A DNA stretch of 64,000 nucleotides from Aphidius gifuensis (GCF_014905175.1 NC_057788.1:4898001-4962000); one strand, 5' to 3'. Positions 1 to 15,300 are shown, counted from the stretch's first letter. Numbers and translations are program-made. Notes: generated by a model from the sequence alone, not told the origin.

Positions 1-3000
1 GAAAATTATTATTTATGATGACATTATCGATTGCTTACAACGACACGTGCAATATTACTACACAAAAATGAAACCTATTACGCAATTGAAAAATAAAAAA
101 AAAAGGATAGTACAAATGTTTGATGAAGAGTAAAGCTAGCAAAGTGATTCGTAGTATATACCCATAGAATTTTTTTATTTGTTCAAATCTTCAAGTACCA
201 CATTTAGAATATAAATATATTTTTAAATTGTTGATTGACATAACATTTACAATGAAGGTCACAGTAAAAAATACAAAAATAAAAAAAATCATTGACTTGT
301 TCGACAATTTATATTAAATTTGCATTTTGTTAATATTTTTTTTTTTTTATATTTTTTTAGACATAATATTTGAGCTAGCTTCACCTTTGTTTACTCATGT
401 GTATTTATTAAAATTAATATTTTATTTTAAGCAACAATTGGTGACAGTAGATTAATTATTGAAAAAAAAAAAAAAATTATTAATTTTTGTTTACGTATAA
501 ATTTAAAAATACTTGTTGTTCAATTTATTGAAAAAAAAAAATAATTTCACTTGGGAAAACTTTAGCTAATAATAATAAATATATTATGAAAATTTTCCAA
601 CTCACCGAGCATAGTAAATAGTTGATCATCAAAGCGCATTTTGAAAAAAAAAATCCAACCACTGTTGCACCTATTTTTTTTTTGAATATTTTTAGTAAAA
701 TAATAAACAGGCTAAAAAAATTAAATTATCAACACTGGGTAAAATTAAGTATATGTTAATAATGTGCAATTATTTTAAGAAAAATTAATTTTGAAAAATG
801 TTAGAATCAAAATTGGAGTATCACTGATTTTTTAAATATAAAAAAATAATTAAAAAATTCACTAGAGTTTATTTTTCCTGTCTGAAAATTAAACCTACGT
901 GGTGAGCTAACACAGTTGATACTAAACCAAGAGGCATGATGAGATTCAGTTTTGAAAGAGGGAAAAGTGTTGATTGTAGTGGGGGACATGTAACACACTG
1001 TGTCGATAATCTAATCTCACTTGGCAGACAGCTCATAGCTTCTCCAAAGACAAGAAAGAAATATTTAAAAAAATAAAAAAAAAACGACTGGTCAGAATAA
1101 TGCTTCAGCATAATTATCATTTTTTGATTTTTCAAATATATCAAAATGAGAGAAAGACAAATATTCATTATCTTTTTTCATTAAACAAGACAAGCAGCCC
1201 AAAAAAATAAATAAAAAAATAACAATAAATATCAAACATTCATGTTTAACAAATATTTTTTTTATTTTTTAAAGATCATTTTGTTTACTTGTTTATTCAT
1301 TGATAAAAATATAAGATTGTCCAATCAATTTTTAGTCATTTTCTTATTTTTATTTATCAAAAAGAAAAAAATAAAAAGAAAATTTTTATTTTAGAAAAAA
1401 TTGGATAATTTTTTTACTCTACTTACTTATTTATAATGAAAATTCTTAGAAATAAATTCTAATGAATAAGTCAATTTTTTTTCAAACATCCAGTAGTTTT
1501 TTAAAATCAAATTTTATAAATAAATAATAATTATTTTTTTTCATTTCTTATTAGTGTATATAATTTTAATAGAGCCTGCTATAATTTACTTTTTTTTTTT
1601 TTTTTTTAATCCAATTTATCGCAGATTTTTCACAGCTCATTCATTCGCCACGTGATCATGAATAAAAAAAAAAATAAAAAATTATCGTGTGTACATAAGT
1701 GGAACGTACAAAAGACTGTCTCAATAATTATTTTATTTTTATTTTTTTTCGTGTTCATTGATATTCTGAAACAGTTGAGATCTGACAAATAGTTGAATAA
1801 AATTATAATTAAATTTTTAGTGAATTAATTTTTTATATTTTAAAATAACATTTAGATAATGAAGAAAAAAATATAGTTTATATAGTTTTATGCGTCATAT
1901 TTTAAGTAATATTATGCATAAAATAAACTGCTGTTTTTATGATTATTTTGCTACTGTTTTACAGGATTTACGATGATGATTCATATAAATAAAATGATAT
2001 CACCTTAAAAGAAAATTCATTGTTACAATTAATTATAAATAATAATCGTGTTTAGAATATGAGGACAAATTACCATTTCAAATATATATTCACAATAATT
2101 TTTTTAAATAAAATAAAAGACACACACATATATTAATTACAATTACAAGAATTTTTTATTTATTTTTTTCGTGAGCACATGCTTGACTCGTGCCATGGAA
2201 GATTACCCTGGGATTCTGATATGACATTATCGACTAATTAATGACAGACGATTTCTTTGAACTTTCGTTGTACGGGAATTGAAATAATGAAAAAAAAAAA
2301 ACTTCCATTTTAAAAAATTTTTTAATTTAATTTTTGATATGATAGTCTTAATTTAAGACAATTTCTTGACAATGATGAAATAATTATTTTTTAAAAAATT
2401 GATAATTTCCTTGTGCGTGACTAGTACAATATTTATACTTTTATTTTTAAATAATAAATAGAAAGTTAATGGTCAAAATAAAGTTAATGCAAAAATGTGG
2501 TTATCACTTTTAGTATTCTACAGGATAAAGTACATATATATATGTATGTTTTTTTTATTAACAATGATATCATGTTTTCGAAATTTTTAATGGCAGTTGA
2601 TAAATATATACATGTAAAATGTAATTAAATAAATAAAACTTGTTAATGATGAGATTTAAAATTTTGATAATAATATTGAACCTATCATCTTGTTGGATTT
2701 TAAATGATAATATTTTATATTTCATGATAAGTTATAATAAAAATATATAATTTAAACTATGCTACTATATATATATTTTTTTTTTTTGATTTTATAGTCT
2801 TAGAACAACAATTTAAATATCGAAAGCCATTAACTAAAATTCTAAATTGAAAAAAAATGCATTAAAATGACTTGATATAAATTTTTCATCATATTTTTTT
2901 GTGGATATTTTATTTTTTGACGTTCATTAATGAACAACTTCATAAAGTGCAAGTTATTTATCTTTTAAAAATCATATTAATACTGGTTTTATTATTTTTT

Positions 3001-5981
3001 TTTCTATACTAGATAATTTTTTTTAATAAATTTTTTCAACAAAAATTATCAAGTTATTGTATAAAAATTTAAAAACCAAGCAATTTATGTTTATTTTTAT
3101 TTAAATATTTAAAAAATTTCTCTATAACTATAGGAAAACAAAATTTATAAATTATTCAAGTATTTATTATTATTCGTACGATTAATAATTACAGGATAAT
3201 TATCATTGAAGGATAACCGGATAATGTTATTAATATTATTGCTCTCAATAACGCACAATAATAATTATCATGTTTAAATAGATTCCTATAGATTTAATGT
3301 ATAATAACGAAAAACGACTTTCAATTTATAACACATTTATTTAATAAATATTTTTATTAAATTTTTTATTTTTTATAAGATATAAATTAATCATTTATTT
3401 ATTTTATCAAGAGAAAAATATTATTTATCAATCAAAAAAATATTTTAAAATTTTTATTTATTCTCAATAACAATTCAAAATAATTTTCAATTAATATACG
3501 AATATATTTATAAATTATTTGAATTTAGTAGCTAAAAAAGATCATTTTTTATTTCATCAAATTGATATATATTTTTTCTTTTGATATTGGCGAATTTGAG
3601 ATAATAAATTTCTATTTTTAGAGTGATAATAAAAGTTTATAAAAAGGGGACAAAAATTGATAATTAAACAGCAAATTTTTATATGTATTACATGTTTTTT
3701 TTTTTTTATTTTTAAATACTGTTATATTTATCTTTAATTTTTGCTTGTATTTTCGTTGTCAAATACATATTGATCTATCGATAAATTTTTCTTCCGGATA
3801 TTATATACTTTACATACTATTTATTATCTAAAAAAAAAAAAAAAAACTTACATAACAAATCAATTGAAGAATATATAATTTAAAAAAATAAATAAATTAG
3901 AATTTTGTTTATAAGAAATATATAATATTTTTTAAAAATCCGATAAAATATTGGTAGACTATAGGCTATCTAACATCGACCCGTAATGTTTATTTATATT
4001 TTTTTAAATGTAAACCGTTATTTATTTAAAATATATAAAATATTTATGATATAATTTTATTTTTTATTTATTACTGGAAAATTTTTTGAACAGAATAAAT
4101 ATCACCACGTGTAGGAAACATGTTTTTTAACCATACTTTTGATATCAATTTTCAAATGAGATGATGGGTTATTAAAATCATGACTAGACAAGAATTTTTA
4201 AATGATAAATAGTCGTTATTAAAATCATTACAATGTTGCAAAAAAAAAAAAATTAATATGCCAGGAAAAATCAAGTATTAATGGTAATAAAAAAAATAAA
4301 AAATGACAAATGTTTTATTCAATATTATGAATTACAATCGAATAAAAAATAAATATTAGGTATATTTTATTATAGAGAAATTTTAATAATATAATTTTTA
4401 TTATTAAAAAGTAGATATCATTTTGAGACAATCTTCTTTTTCAAGAACATTCAAATTATCAGAAAGTCAATGGGCATATTTATTTATATTTTTTTTTTTA
4501 CAATCAGAGCATGTAAGATGAGTACAAGCTGAAAACTTTCAATGTTTATTAATCGTAAAAAAAAAAAAAAACAACAACAACAACATTTTGAGTAACAAAT
4601 TATATCAAAAGAAATACTTTGTTGTTTTTTCTAAATAGATTAAAAAATTTTTCTCGTTAAATAATTAAAATTTACACTGTATTGAGATTACATATTATGT
4701 CATAATGCATATACACGTTTTCATATTCAAACACGACAACCTAAATGCTTATTTAGTTTGAAAAAAATTTAAAAAAAAAATTATTTTAAATTGGACATAA
4801 TGGCCTTGTTTCTTGCATAAACTAAAAAAAAAAAAAAAAAAAAATTCAGGATATAATACGTCTAGAGCTCAAAGAAAAAAAATAAAAAAATTGAGGAAAA
4901 AAAAAATTTACAAATTGAGTTAAAAACAAAAAATAAGAAAAAATAAAAACAAGTAAGCCTGTCACTTAATCAATTATGACAATAATAAGTGAACTACAGT
5001 ACTCATTTATATTTTACCTGTTTTTTTACTTATAAACAGTTCAGCGTCGGGGTCGTATGGAAACTTAATGACAGACAGACCCAGAGTAGATTATTCATTG
5101 TGAATAATAAACAGGTATTGCGAAACACCCCCTCTGCCATCTGCTTACACTGAATTGTTTTACATTTCAATTGAAAATAGTGTATATGAAAAAATGAACG
5201 AAAAAAAAAATGTTAAATGATATATAACCAAACGCCAGAGAGTGCACTAAATATAACATGTCACATTTCTCACGATAAAATAATTCAAGAAATAAAAATT
5301 CACAGATTAAAATTGCCGGTATATATTTAAGTTGAAAAATATAATAATGTTTTAATTAATTGCACGCTATATTGAAATTATAATTTAATGAGAAACATCC
5401 TATAAATAAAATCATAACTTTTAAATAATCGAAAAATTGATTTTTTAATTTTTCAAGTCTAAATTAAAATTACATTTAATTTGGGAGTAAAATATTGACA
5501 TGTTTTAAAATTATGAAAAAAATTGAACAAAATTTGGAGGAATAATTTCACCGGAAGATATTGCATAAAAAAAAAATATTTTAAATTTTTCAAAAGATTA
5601 TTTTACCTTTGAAAAATAAAAATAAATAATCATTTTATATAAAGGCAATTTTTTTTTATTTTTGTATATATAGATTCTAGGTCTTCGGGTTATCATTCTA
5701 GTTTTAGTATACGCATTTTTTTAAATTTTTTTATAACGCGATAGTGTGTGTATGAATTTATTGACAGTGTAAATATATACAGTAATTATATAATACATCT
5801 TGAGAAAGAGAAACAAGGCAATGCTCAAATAGGCGCCATCATATTTTAATATATATTTTCTTTTATTTTATCATTCTTATTATGTAAAATATATTCAAGA
5901 CATTCTAATGCCACAATTATTTGCACACTTTGACAAATATTAAAATAGAAAAAAAAAAAAAAAAAAAATAGATAAACTTAC
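1..5981. other. AT-rich non-coding stretch, probably intron of the minus-strand gene
   Basis: Nearly uniform A/T-rich sequence with many homopolymer runs. If the exon at 5,982-6,103 is correct, this is its downstream intron. Three less AT-rich patches stand out: about 860-1,060 (a minus-strand open frame of 99 residues, its last 60 of ordinary composition, no start or splice signals I trust), 2,170-2,280, and 5,040-5,160 (contains the hairpin TTATTCA-TTG-TGAATAA at 5,091-5,107 and a 36-residue minus-strand frame). None is convincing as an exon. Confidence 0.5.
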
Positions 5982-6103
5982 CAGTGGGTGATGGGGGTGA
6001 ACTGGAGCATTGGTTTTGAATATTGTCTTTGGTGTTTGACGACTCTTCAACGTCGTTGACCTCCATCATATTTTTTAAGTTGTTTTATCTTTCGTTTCAT
6101 CAC
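5982..6103 (-). CDS. first coding exon of an unidentified minus-strand gene (partial)
   Basis: Read on the minus strand, an acceptor-like TTTGATAG ends at 6,104. The exon then runs through a short untranslated stretch to two adjacent ATG codons at 6,069-6,067 and 6,066-6,064. The open frame encodes MMEVNDVEESSNTKDNIQNQ followed by a Ser/Pro-rich end (CSSSPPSPTG) and stops at a perfect donor, G|GTAAGT, at 5,982/5,981 (phase 1). The composition is clearly less AT-rich than its surroundings. An acidic, Ser/Pro-rich amino terminus of this kind is usually disordered, so the family cannot be named. Later exons were not found within the window and probably lie to the left of position 1. The 5' end of the transcript is probably near 7.6 kb. 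It could be an alternative or internal exon. Confidence 0.5.
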
Positions 6104-7290
6104 CTATCAAACATTTGGAATAATACATTAAAAAACAATAAAATAAAATAAAAACTCAGTTTTTTTTTTTTTGTTCTAGATATTTAAATATTTATATTTG
6201 TTCAATTTTTTTTTTTTTTTTTTCTTTGTTAATTGATAATACATCCAATCATATCATTTGACTGAAATAAACTGTTTTGGATGTTTCACAAGCTTTCTTA
6301 GCAAATACCACGATTACTTGACCACTTATACGATTATCAGTTGGTGAACTAATCTTTTAAAGATTAGGAGCATCAACCAAGTTAACAAATAATTATCAAA
6401 AATAAAAAACCGTTATTTTTTTCAATAATACAAATATTTTAAGACTAATATATATATCAATTATATTTTTTTTTTCTTTTCTAATTTTTGCAAGCTATTA
6501 TATAAACCCGATATATCATGATAATGTATATCATTATTATTCTATTAAAAAAATAATCATATTCAAAATGGAAATTTATACATTTTTTTTTTTTCTAATG
6601 TTATTATGATTTATTATTTTTAAACATTATATTTATTATATATTTTATTATTATTGTATTATTGTCGAAAAAGATGAGGAATATTTATAACCGGATCAGT
6701 CGCAGGTTGCATACCACCAGTTTATTTTTAACTCTCAATGGCAAAAGTTCTTGGGGAATTACAGATAGGCTATATCTATATAATAACCAAAAAACCAAGA
6801 TTATTAAAAAATAAATTGAAAATAAAAAAAAAAAGCGCATCAAAAGTATCATTGTAATTTTTTAAAAATAAAAATTCAAAAAATTACGTGATTAAACACA
6901 TAAAAAATTTAACAAAACAATTTAAAAACATAAATTTCCAAATAAAACATTAATCGACTAATTGGAAAAAATGAAAATTATTAACAAGTATATTTTAAAA
7001 ATAAAAAAAACAATTATTGCGGTTTATTTATTATTATTATTATTATAAACAATGGTAAGCTAGATATCCCTTTACCATCAATAAACAGATGGCGCTCAAG
7101 TATAAAAAAAAGTTTTTACAAAAAGTAAATTATTTTTAGCATTTATATTATTGATTATAGCATCGAATTGGATGATGTATTTATCATTGAGTTTAAACTG
7201 TTAATTATTGGTGAATTTATTGATAAACAAGTGCATTATTTGCTTGTTATTAATGCAATAATGAAAATGATTGAGTTTTTTAGTACCGAG
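6104..7290. other. AT-rich spacer or 5'UTR intron of the minus-strand gene
   Basis: Low-complexity A/T sequence with an (ATT)n tract at about 7,024-7,046. A GATGGCGCT motif sits at about 7,088. No reading frame of interest. Confidence 0.4.
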
Positions 7291-7700
7291 TGATGGCGCC
7301 TTGTTCACATCTGACACCTGTCGCAGCTGATAACTTTTTTTTCGCTGAACTTGTTTGTTTCACCGCAAATCTTATCAAATCATTGTTTTTAATATTTTAT
7401 TTATTATGATTTATCCACGTGTGTTATTTGTACAAAAATTATTAAACCCATAACAATCACAATGAACAATGAATTTTATGAAAAAAAACAAATAATTGTT
7501 GTAATAAATATGATAACACTGCAACTAAATAATATATGTGTGATGACGAAAAGCAATCACACTGAACTGATGATGAGTAGTGTGTAGTATGATGATAGCC
7601 TGTTTCGTCGCTAAATAAAATCGCTGAGCAGATACGAAACGCGAACAGTAGTGACGATGATGACGTGCGTGTGTATCTAAGGCGTGTGAGTTGTGGAGTT
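7285..7700 (-). promoter_or_regulatory. putative promoter region of the minus-strand gene
   Basis: This stretch is markedly richer in G/C and CpG than its surroundings. On the minus strand it contains TCAGTTCAGT (7,570-7,561), which fits the arthropod initiator consensus TCAGT. It also contains GATGGCGCC at about 7,292. The site lies about 1.5 kb upstream of the exon acceptor at 6,104, so an untranslated first exon starting near 7,570 followed by an intron is plausible. A 122-residue minus-strand frame overlaps (7,457-7,825) but looks incidental. Confidence 0.3.
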
Positions 7701-7825
7701 ATGTATATATATAAATATAAATTATATTTATTTATATGTATTAATGTGCGTACATTATGGAGTATGTAATACATCCGATGAATTAATTTCATCCAATCCA
7801 TTTCCATGTGTCTTAGCTTTATCAA

Positions 7826-10800
7826 TTTGTAAAATTAATTACTAAAGGTACGAAATTAATTATTGAAGATTGATTGATTTTATAGACTGCTAAATGAAAA
7901 TATGATTTTTTAAACTTTGAATAACAAAAGAAAATATTGTAATTATTTATATGCAAATTGCAGCTTCGATTTACACTTCACCTGTTTCTTCATAATGTTG
8001 CAGATCAACCTTGCAGAAAATTTTTATAGATTTCTTGCGTGTTAATGATGGTTGATAGTTGATTGTTAATAATCATATTGATAAAAAAAAAAAAAGAAAT
8101 AGAAGGGAGATATTGAATCGCTAAATATCATGATGAATAAAAAGAATAAAAAAAAATTAAAGAAGACTGCCTTGAGACAATAAATAATCTTCTTTATGAT
8201 TCTCGTCTCTGATGAAATCATAATTGTATATTGTTTTTTATCAACAATTTATCACTCAATATATGTTATTGATTTTGTGTTTTTATAAAAAAAATATGCT
8301 ATTTATTTTTCTTTATTTAAATAAACAAGCTTTAAAATATAATTAAATCGACTCGTTTTTTTTTTTTTACACAAATATTTTAACAATTATTTTCATGAGA
8401 TTTATTAATTTCAACAGAATATTAACATCTGCTTTTTGTTGCAGGATATAAAAAAAATAATATATACTTAATACAAAAAAATCGTGCAATCAAAAAAAAA
8501 AATTAAATTCCAAGTAAGTAGAACAATAAAAAAAATCCCCGTAAAGAATAAAAGCAGTAATTTTATTTTTCACATTTAATTTGAATTGAAAATTTTTACA
8601 ACAATTAATTATTAAATATATAATATATTTATTGTTTATAATAAATAATTTTCTTAATTTATTTATATACAATTTTAAAAAATTTAATACAGATAGCGCC
8701 AAAGTTTTGTAATTAAAAAAAACATGATAAAATAAATTTCTTTTTTATCTGCAGCGGTTTACATTGTAGTTCAATAATTCACCGCATATTTATCGACCGA
8801 GTTTTCTAAAAATTAAGATAGAGAGAGACAAAAGAGATTGAGAGAGAGATATGTTTGGATTATTGGCATCTCGATTACAATTTTATAACATTTCTCAATA
8901 TGACACGTCGAGAAAGACAGTAAAACACGGTGTTCAGTCAAACGTGCGTCGAGTGTTCGAGTGCCTTGTGACATTAAACTCAATATAAATAAACAAATAA
9001 AAATCATTCTAAAGTAGTTTAAATAAATAAAACCTTAAAACTCAATATATGCAAGCAAGTATATTATTAACCAAGTTGTGTGTCGGTATTGGCTTGCAAT
9101 AATAATTGGCGTTTCAGTAAAAAAAAAAAAACAAAATACTCAGTAAAAGACAATATACCAGACGACGATTATTTACAAGTTACATGCTTTTATTTTTTTT
9201 TCTTTTTGACATAATACATTAACAAATGTGTAGGCTTAAATAAGTGTTAAAAAAAAAATTTATATTAACTCACATGGACTAGATTTATACAGATGACGCA
9301 AAATTGGATTAAAAAACGTCACTGAAATAAAATTAAATTAAAAAACGTAAGTTATCATGTGTATTGTTTTTTATTTAAAAATAAATATCTCACACACTAG
9401 AATATATAAATAAAATTTTTATAAAATTGTTATTATTATTTTTTTGGCTAACATATTTGTAGCCTCGAATTTTAGAAAGACACGTCAGTTGTTTTTTCGT
9501 TTAGTTTCCTTTATAAAAAAAAAACGTCTTGCGCGTCTACTCACGACATACTTTTAATATATTTCCGCAATTTTTAAAAAGTTATTATTTTATTATTAAT
9601 AATAATGTTTATTTTATAATTAATGTGGTTTTTTATTTTTGTTTTTTTTTATATTGTTTGTTGATTTTGTCAAGTTTTTAGGTTTGAATTTTTTGCTTTA
9701 TTTATTTTATTTTTTCAAGTGGGCGTTGACAATCTGTCATTAAATTTTATTAATTTTTATCATGATGATTTTTGTTGGGCATGTTTTATAATATGTGAAA
9801 CAATGTGTTTATGAATTTACAAGTTATTTTTATTTTTTTCTTGTGTTATTTATAACCACACAATTTGTTCTTCTTCTTTTTTTTTTTTTTCAATTAAAAA
9901 CAGCTGTTTTGTCATTACTTTTACATTTTTTTAAAAATTTAATTTCTTGGTTAACGTGACTATTTTGTTGGTTTATAGATTTCTATTTTCTTATGTATTT
10001 TTAATAAAATCCAGTGAAATTTTTAACCCAATGTTTACCTCATATAAAAAAATAAGGAAATTTTAGCAAAATGGTAATTGAAAATTCTCTAGTGACAGTG
10101 AAATTTAAACGATAAATTTTATAAAAATAATACTATGTTGAGAATATAAATTTACCTGTTTTTTATTTTTTACAAATTTTAATTTCATATTATATTGAAG
10201 GCTAGAATTTAAGAAGGTGATCGTTATAATCAAACATCAAAGCAAACGGTCAAGAACAAAAATGACGTAATCTTTTTACTCCGTAATACTGTTTTATTTT
10301 TTTTTTATTTTGCTGCACTTTAAGTGCAACATTTATTTTTAATTTAAAATGAAAAAACATCTTTTAATTATATTATTAAAATATATTTTTTTTATTAACC
10401 CATTTTAGTTTTTTCATATTTAAATTGTTTTTAATTTTTAAATTCAAAAAAACATGCATATTTTTAAATAAAATTTTATCAATTACTTTAACCTGTTTAA
10501 TAATTAAAAAAAAATTCCAAACATGTTATCATTTTTTTAATGATCAAGGTTTTTGTAAAATATAAAAAAAAGCCCATTTATTTTATTTCAAATATAATTT
10601 TTTGATATATAAAAAAAAACAATATGACTCATCGAAATAATGTTTGAAAATGAAAGAAAAAAAAAAACCTTTCAACGTTATAAATTATAACTTATAATGA
10701 ACCATTTGTTTTTATTGCATTGACATCACTGTTATGATTATCTTAATGATATAATAATGAATAAAAATAAAAAAATACTGCATTCCATCCAAAAAAATTT

Positions 10801-12260
10801 ATAATAAAAAAAGATAATAGATATATTTTTGCGTGAATTTAAAATTGCATTAATAATTATCTGCATTGCAGCATTCGTGTAAAATCATTCAATAAAAACA
10901 AAAATTATAGTTTATTAAAAATTTTATTATATTTATTTATAATCAGACTAGTGCAATAAATAATTATTCAAGTTTTATTATTATAAATTTGTGTAAATTA
11001 AATATAAAATTAGCATTTTAAACATCAACGTTAATTTGGTTTCGACAAAGTCATTTTATCATCGCTCACTTTGATCATATTAATATGAAAATATTAAAAA
11101 AAAATATTTATTTTTATTTGTTCACTTTGATTATAAATTGAAATAAATGAATTGATTATTTAAATAATTTTTATTTCAAGCTGCTATTTTATTCAAGTCA
11201 AAATAAAAATTTAAAAAAGTCGTACTTGTAAACTAGTACATCCGGATTGTTAAGTTACAATCCGTATTTATCCAGTCTTAAGCCAGTGAAATCTCGATTG
11301 GTCCCACTAGATTTTTTTTAAATAACTAATTGTCTATTTCCTTTGGATAATATTAAAATAGTCTATAAAAATTATTTACGGTCATTGTACTCTGTCTAAA
11401 ATATATTCCATTTAACTCTTTTTTTTTTTTTTTCATTTTGAATATCCATAAATTTGAATATGTTTTTAATTTATTTTATAGATAAATAATTAACATTGAT
11501 TAACTATTTTTTTTTTTTTTAAACAATCGTGATAATTGTAAAATAGATTTACAATGTTTATTTAAAAAGTAAATTGTTGTAAATATAAAGATAAATTTTT
11601 TTTTTTTATTTATGTTTAAAATTATTTAAAAATTTATTTGCTGTAATAATATTTACATGACGTGGTTCAAAATAATTTATAAAAATTGTCTATATTTTAT
11701 TTTTCTTTGTTGTAACAATTTAAGTGACTTTTATTGATTTTTTTCTAGCATTATTTATAATTCACTAGTGAGCTTAGTCGTAACACTTTGAAGCTATTTT
11801 ATTTATTTATTAACTTGTTTATTTAAAATATAATATAAAAATTGATGAATTTTTTAATAATTTTTTTCATTAACAGATATTGTCAGCAATTTTAATTTAT
11901 CTGTAATGTTTATTTTATTTGTGCTTACATGAGTGTTATTCAGAAATGAAAACATAATTCGATCTTGACATATAGACACAATATATACACGAGTATTTGT
12001 CTGTGTACTTGTTATACTATATTTTATTGATTTTGTACGATGTAATTTCACATGATTACTATATTCATTTATGTTTTTTTTTCTCCATTTTATTTTTTAT
12101 AGCTGTACAATTATTTGTTGAAGAAAAAAAAAAATAACACAAACAAACAATATATGGTTATTTTATTTATGATTTTAATTTATTGATTTCTGATTATTTC
12201 AACACTGACCTTGATCAATTATTTTTAATAAAAATTAATATAGATATGAAAATTTATTTT
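7826..12260. other. AT-rich spacer between the minus-strand gene and gp78
   Basis: Mostly homopolymer-rich A/T sequence. Less AT-rich patches are at 7,960-8,040, 8,810-8,970 and 9,470-9,550. No coding sequence recognised; small frames here (for example 8,490-8,702, 8,813-9,007 and 11,854-12,051, all minus strand) are low complexity or lack family similarity. Confidence 0.5.
9470..9555 (+). promoter_or_regulatory. possible gp78 upstream promoter
   Basis: A short CpG-containing patch has a plus-strand initiator-like TCAGTT at 9,485-9,490 and the word CGTCTTGCGCGTC just downstream. It would have to be joined to the gp78 coding exon by a 5'UTR intron of about 2.7 kb; a TTTTACAG acceptor ends at 12,264, 76 bp before the ATG. 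This is inference from motif and position only. Confidence 0.2.
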
Positions 12261-12264
12261 ACAG

Positions 12265-12340
12265 ATTTCAAAGTGAGGAGTGTTTTTTTGTTGATTTAAA
12301 TTTTATTGACATAAAAAATTTAACGAAAATTGAATTAACA
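12265..12340 (+). other. gp78 5'UTR segment with a candidate splice acceptor
   Basis: TTTTACAG ends at 12,264 and is followed by 76 bases of untranslated sequence up to the ATG. The acceptor suggests a non-coding first exon further upstream. Confidence 0.35.
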
Positions 12341-15300
12341 ATGCCAACGGTTTTTTTGGCACGTGTGCCAGTGCCAAATTTTCGATTGTACACAGCAATT
12401 AGTGTTGCAATATTATCATGCTCAGTATACTATGCAGCACAAATTGTTAGAGATCCATCATGGCGTACAAATCACACAAATATTATAATTAAAGATGAAA
12501 ATTCAACGGATGACAGTGGTACAATTGATTCAAGAACACCTGGAATGCAACTCAGAGAATTATTTTCCTGTATGATTCAAGAGCCAATTTGTTTTTGGGT
12601 AATTATTAAAATATAATTAACATTATTGTTGCTTTTTTTTTTTTTACTAATAAACCATTTTAAACTGCAGAGAAAAATTTTGAAAATTCTAATTTAGTGT
12701 TAAATTAGTTTTAAATTTAATTGATTTTACATTTTTTAAATTATCGCTGTTAATACCAATTGGTATTTTAAAATGAAAGGATTTATATTACGTAGATGAT
12801 GAGACGGAATAATTTTTATTTTTTTTTGTAAAATTATGTTCATATATAAAATAAAAAAAATAAAAAACGAGAAGATTTAATTATACAGCCGATTGTTTTA
12901 AATTCATTTTTTTTTTTTTGAATAATTTTCTATAATTTGCTGATTATACTGACATCAAATTTGAACTTGCTCATACATTGTGCAAGATTATACTTGGATT
13001 GGAATACAATAGTTCAAGGTCATTCATACATTTCATTCACTGAGGATGTGTGATTGAAAATTGATTTAATACATAAACTTTGCTTGTCAAAATAATAATG
13101 ACGATAACGTTGATGTATGTCTAAATTATTCAAGCTCAAATAATAATAGGAAAAAAAATTTATTTTTAATAAAAATATCAAGTATAATTGTTTGTCGACA
13201 AATATTAACTATTTAAAATATATTTATCGATTTATTAACAATATAAAAAATTATATCAGACATAGATTTGATTGTTTTATCAGATGTATAGCCATATTTC
13301 ATAGTGTAAATAATTTATACAAAAACAGACAGCTTGCATGATCAAATCACGTGAGACATTGTCTCTAAGTAGCCTCTATATCCAGTCAAATAGAAAAAAA
13401 TATGTCTGATCAATTTTAACAAACATTATGTCAATGGATTCATTAATCATTTGTTAAGTAATTCATGCGGTCTATTGTAATTTTTCTTGGCTCTATGGAA
13501 GGCATTTGTCTAGAGCAGATATAATAACACAATAACAAATAAATAAAGACAAATATATTGTTTCAAAATTAAGTATATAATAAATAATATATTAACAAAC
13601 AATTATATTTAATAGCAATTTAAACCAAATGACGTCAAGTGAATTTTGTTACGAATTTTCTAAAAGACATTTTTCTCCATCGGTTCAGGTCCATCGAAAT
13701 CACTTGAATAATGTTTTCATATTAGAACAACATTAAAATAAAATTATTCTGTTGCAAAATTTAATTTCAATTATTTATTTATTTATTTTTATCAATTTAC
13801 TTTGACCTGTTTACGACATCTAGTATAATTCAATTCTAGTCATTTTTATAGAAATTTTTTAATATCTCTAAATTTCGTGGGATTATTATTCTAATAGAAA
13901 AATTGTCAATGAATATATTTATTATATACACGCCTGTATTGTGTAGGAAGAAATAAATAAATTATAAGTTTGCGTGTATCAATTTTGTATGTAATTGCAC
14001 GTTGAAACTTACAATGCACCAACTAATTTTTTATTTCTTACGAATCATCATTTAGCAACACCTACACAGCCCACATTTTTTATACTAGAAACTCAATATA
14101 CTTCTTCATTTTTATATACGAATAATGAAAAAAAAAAAAAATAAAGAAAGAAATAACACGTCCTCCAATAAGTACCTACATAAAGTATCTTTTTTATTTT
14201 TATTTTTTATCATGAGCAAAGTAGTTGAAAAAAGTCTCTTACATTAAATAATAATATCAATAATATCAGATAAAAAAATTAGGAAATAAAAATGACTAAA
14301 ATACTGAGATGACATCATGACTTTTCATTATCATTAAAAAAAAAAACATTTATCGATATTTTTCATATTTTATTGTCACCAGTATTTTTTTCCTCAAATA
14401 CAATATCCATTGTGATGAATTATTTAATCAAAGAAAAGATTAAAAATATAATAAAAGTCATGTTTGAATAATGATAAGAACACTTGTTTCATGGAAAAAA
14501 AAAAAAAAAAAAACTGGTAACAAGTGGATACATGTTTTTTATATTATAATTTTTACACAGGAAAATTTTTAAACAATAAACAAGTTTTTTATTATTTCGG
14601 ATAAATTTACAAATAAATTTTTGGAAAAAATAGAAAAAAAAATTTTAATAAATTTTAAAAGATCTTGTTTATAGAAATTGTTTATCCATATATTTGTAAA
14701 CTTTGACTTTGAGTTATAAAATTATATATTTTAAAAAAAATATTGTTGACAATACGTGATCTCGATGTTTGATAAAAAACTTTTTATATATTTTTGTTTT
14801 CAGATAATAAAGATAAAAATATAAATATAATTTATAGACATTGATCTTACTTATCGAATAATTAAATTGATATAAAATACAATATTATCGAATTAAAATA
14901 CATTAATTTTATTTTAACACAAACTCGTCTATCCTATTTTTAAAAAAATAATTACAAAAGAAGCTTCAAAGAAGAAGAACAAACAAGTTTTAATTAAAAT
15001 AATTTTATAAACAAATTGATATTGTGATTGATGCTGTTGCATCATCGTATCATTTGAAATAAAACCGCGTGATTTTTTTTTTTTTATTATTACAATGTCT
15101 ACCTAATAAAATACTAAATTTTATGACTTATTTTATGTTATTTGGCAGCACCAATAATAAACCAAAATAATTTTATTTACGACGTAATTTTAAAAAATAA
15201 ATTGAAGGTCATTTTTTTTTTTTTTAATATTCATTACTAAATAAATAAAAAATATTCAAAATTTAATATCAAATTAAGCACAAATTTATTTATTTATGAT

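Noticed and set aside
869..1168. 99-residue minus-strand frame with a normal-composition end
   Set aside because: The non-AT-rich part has no acceptor or donor in a fitting place and no recognisable domain. It may be a fragment of an old element, but nothing supports calling it.
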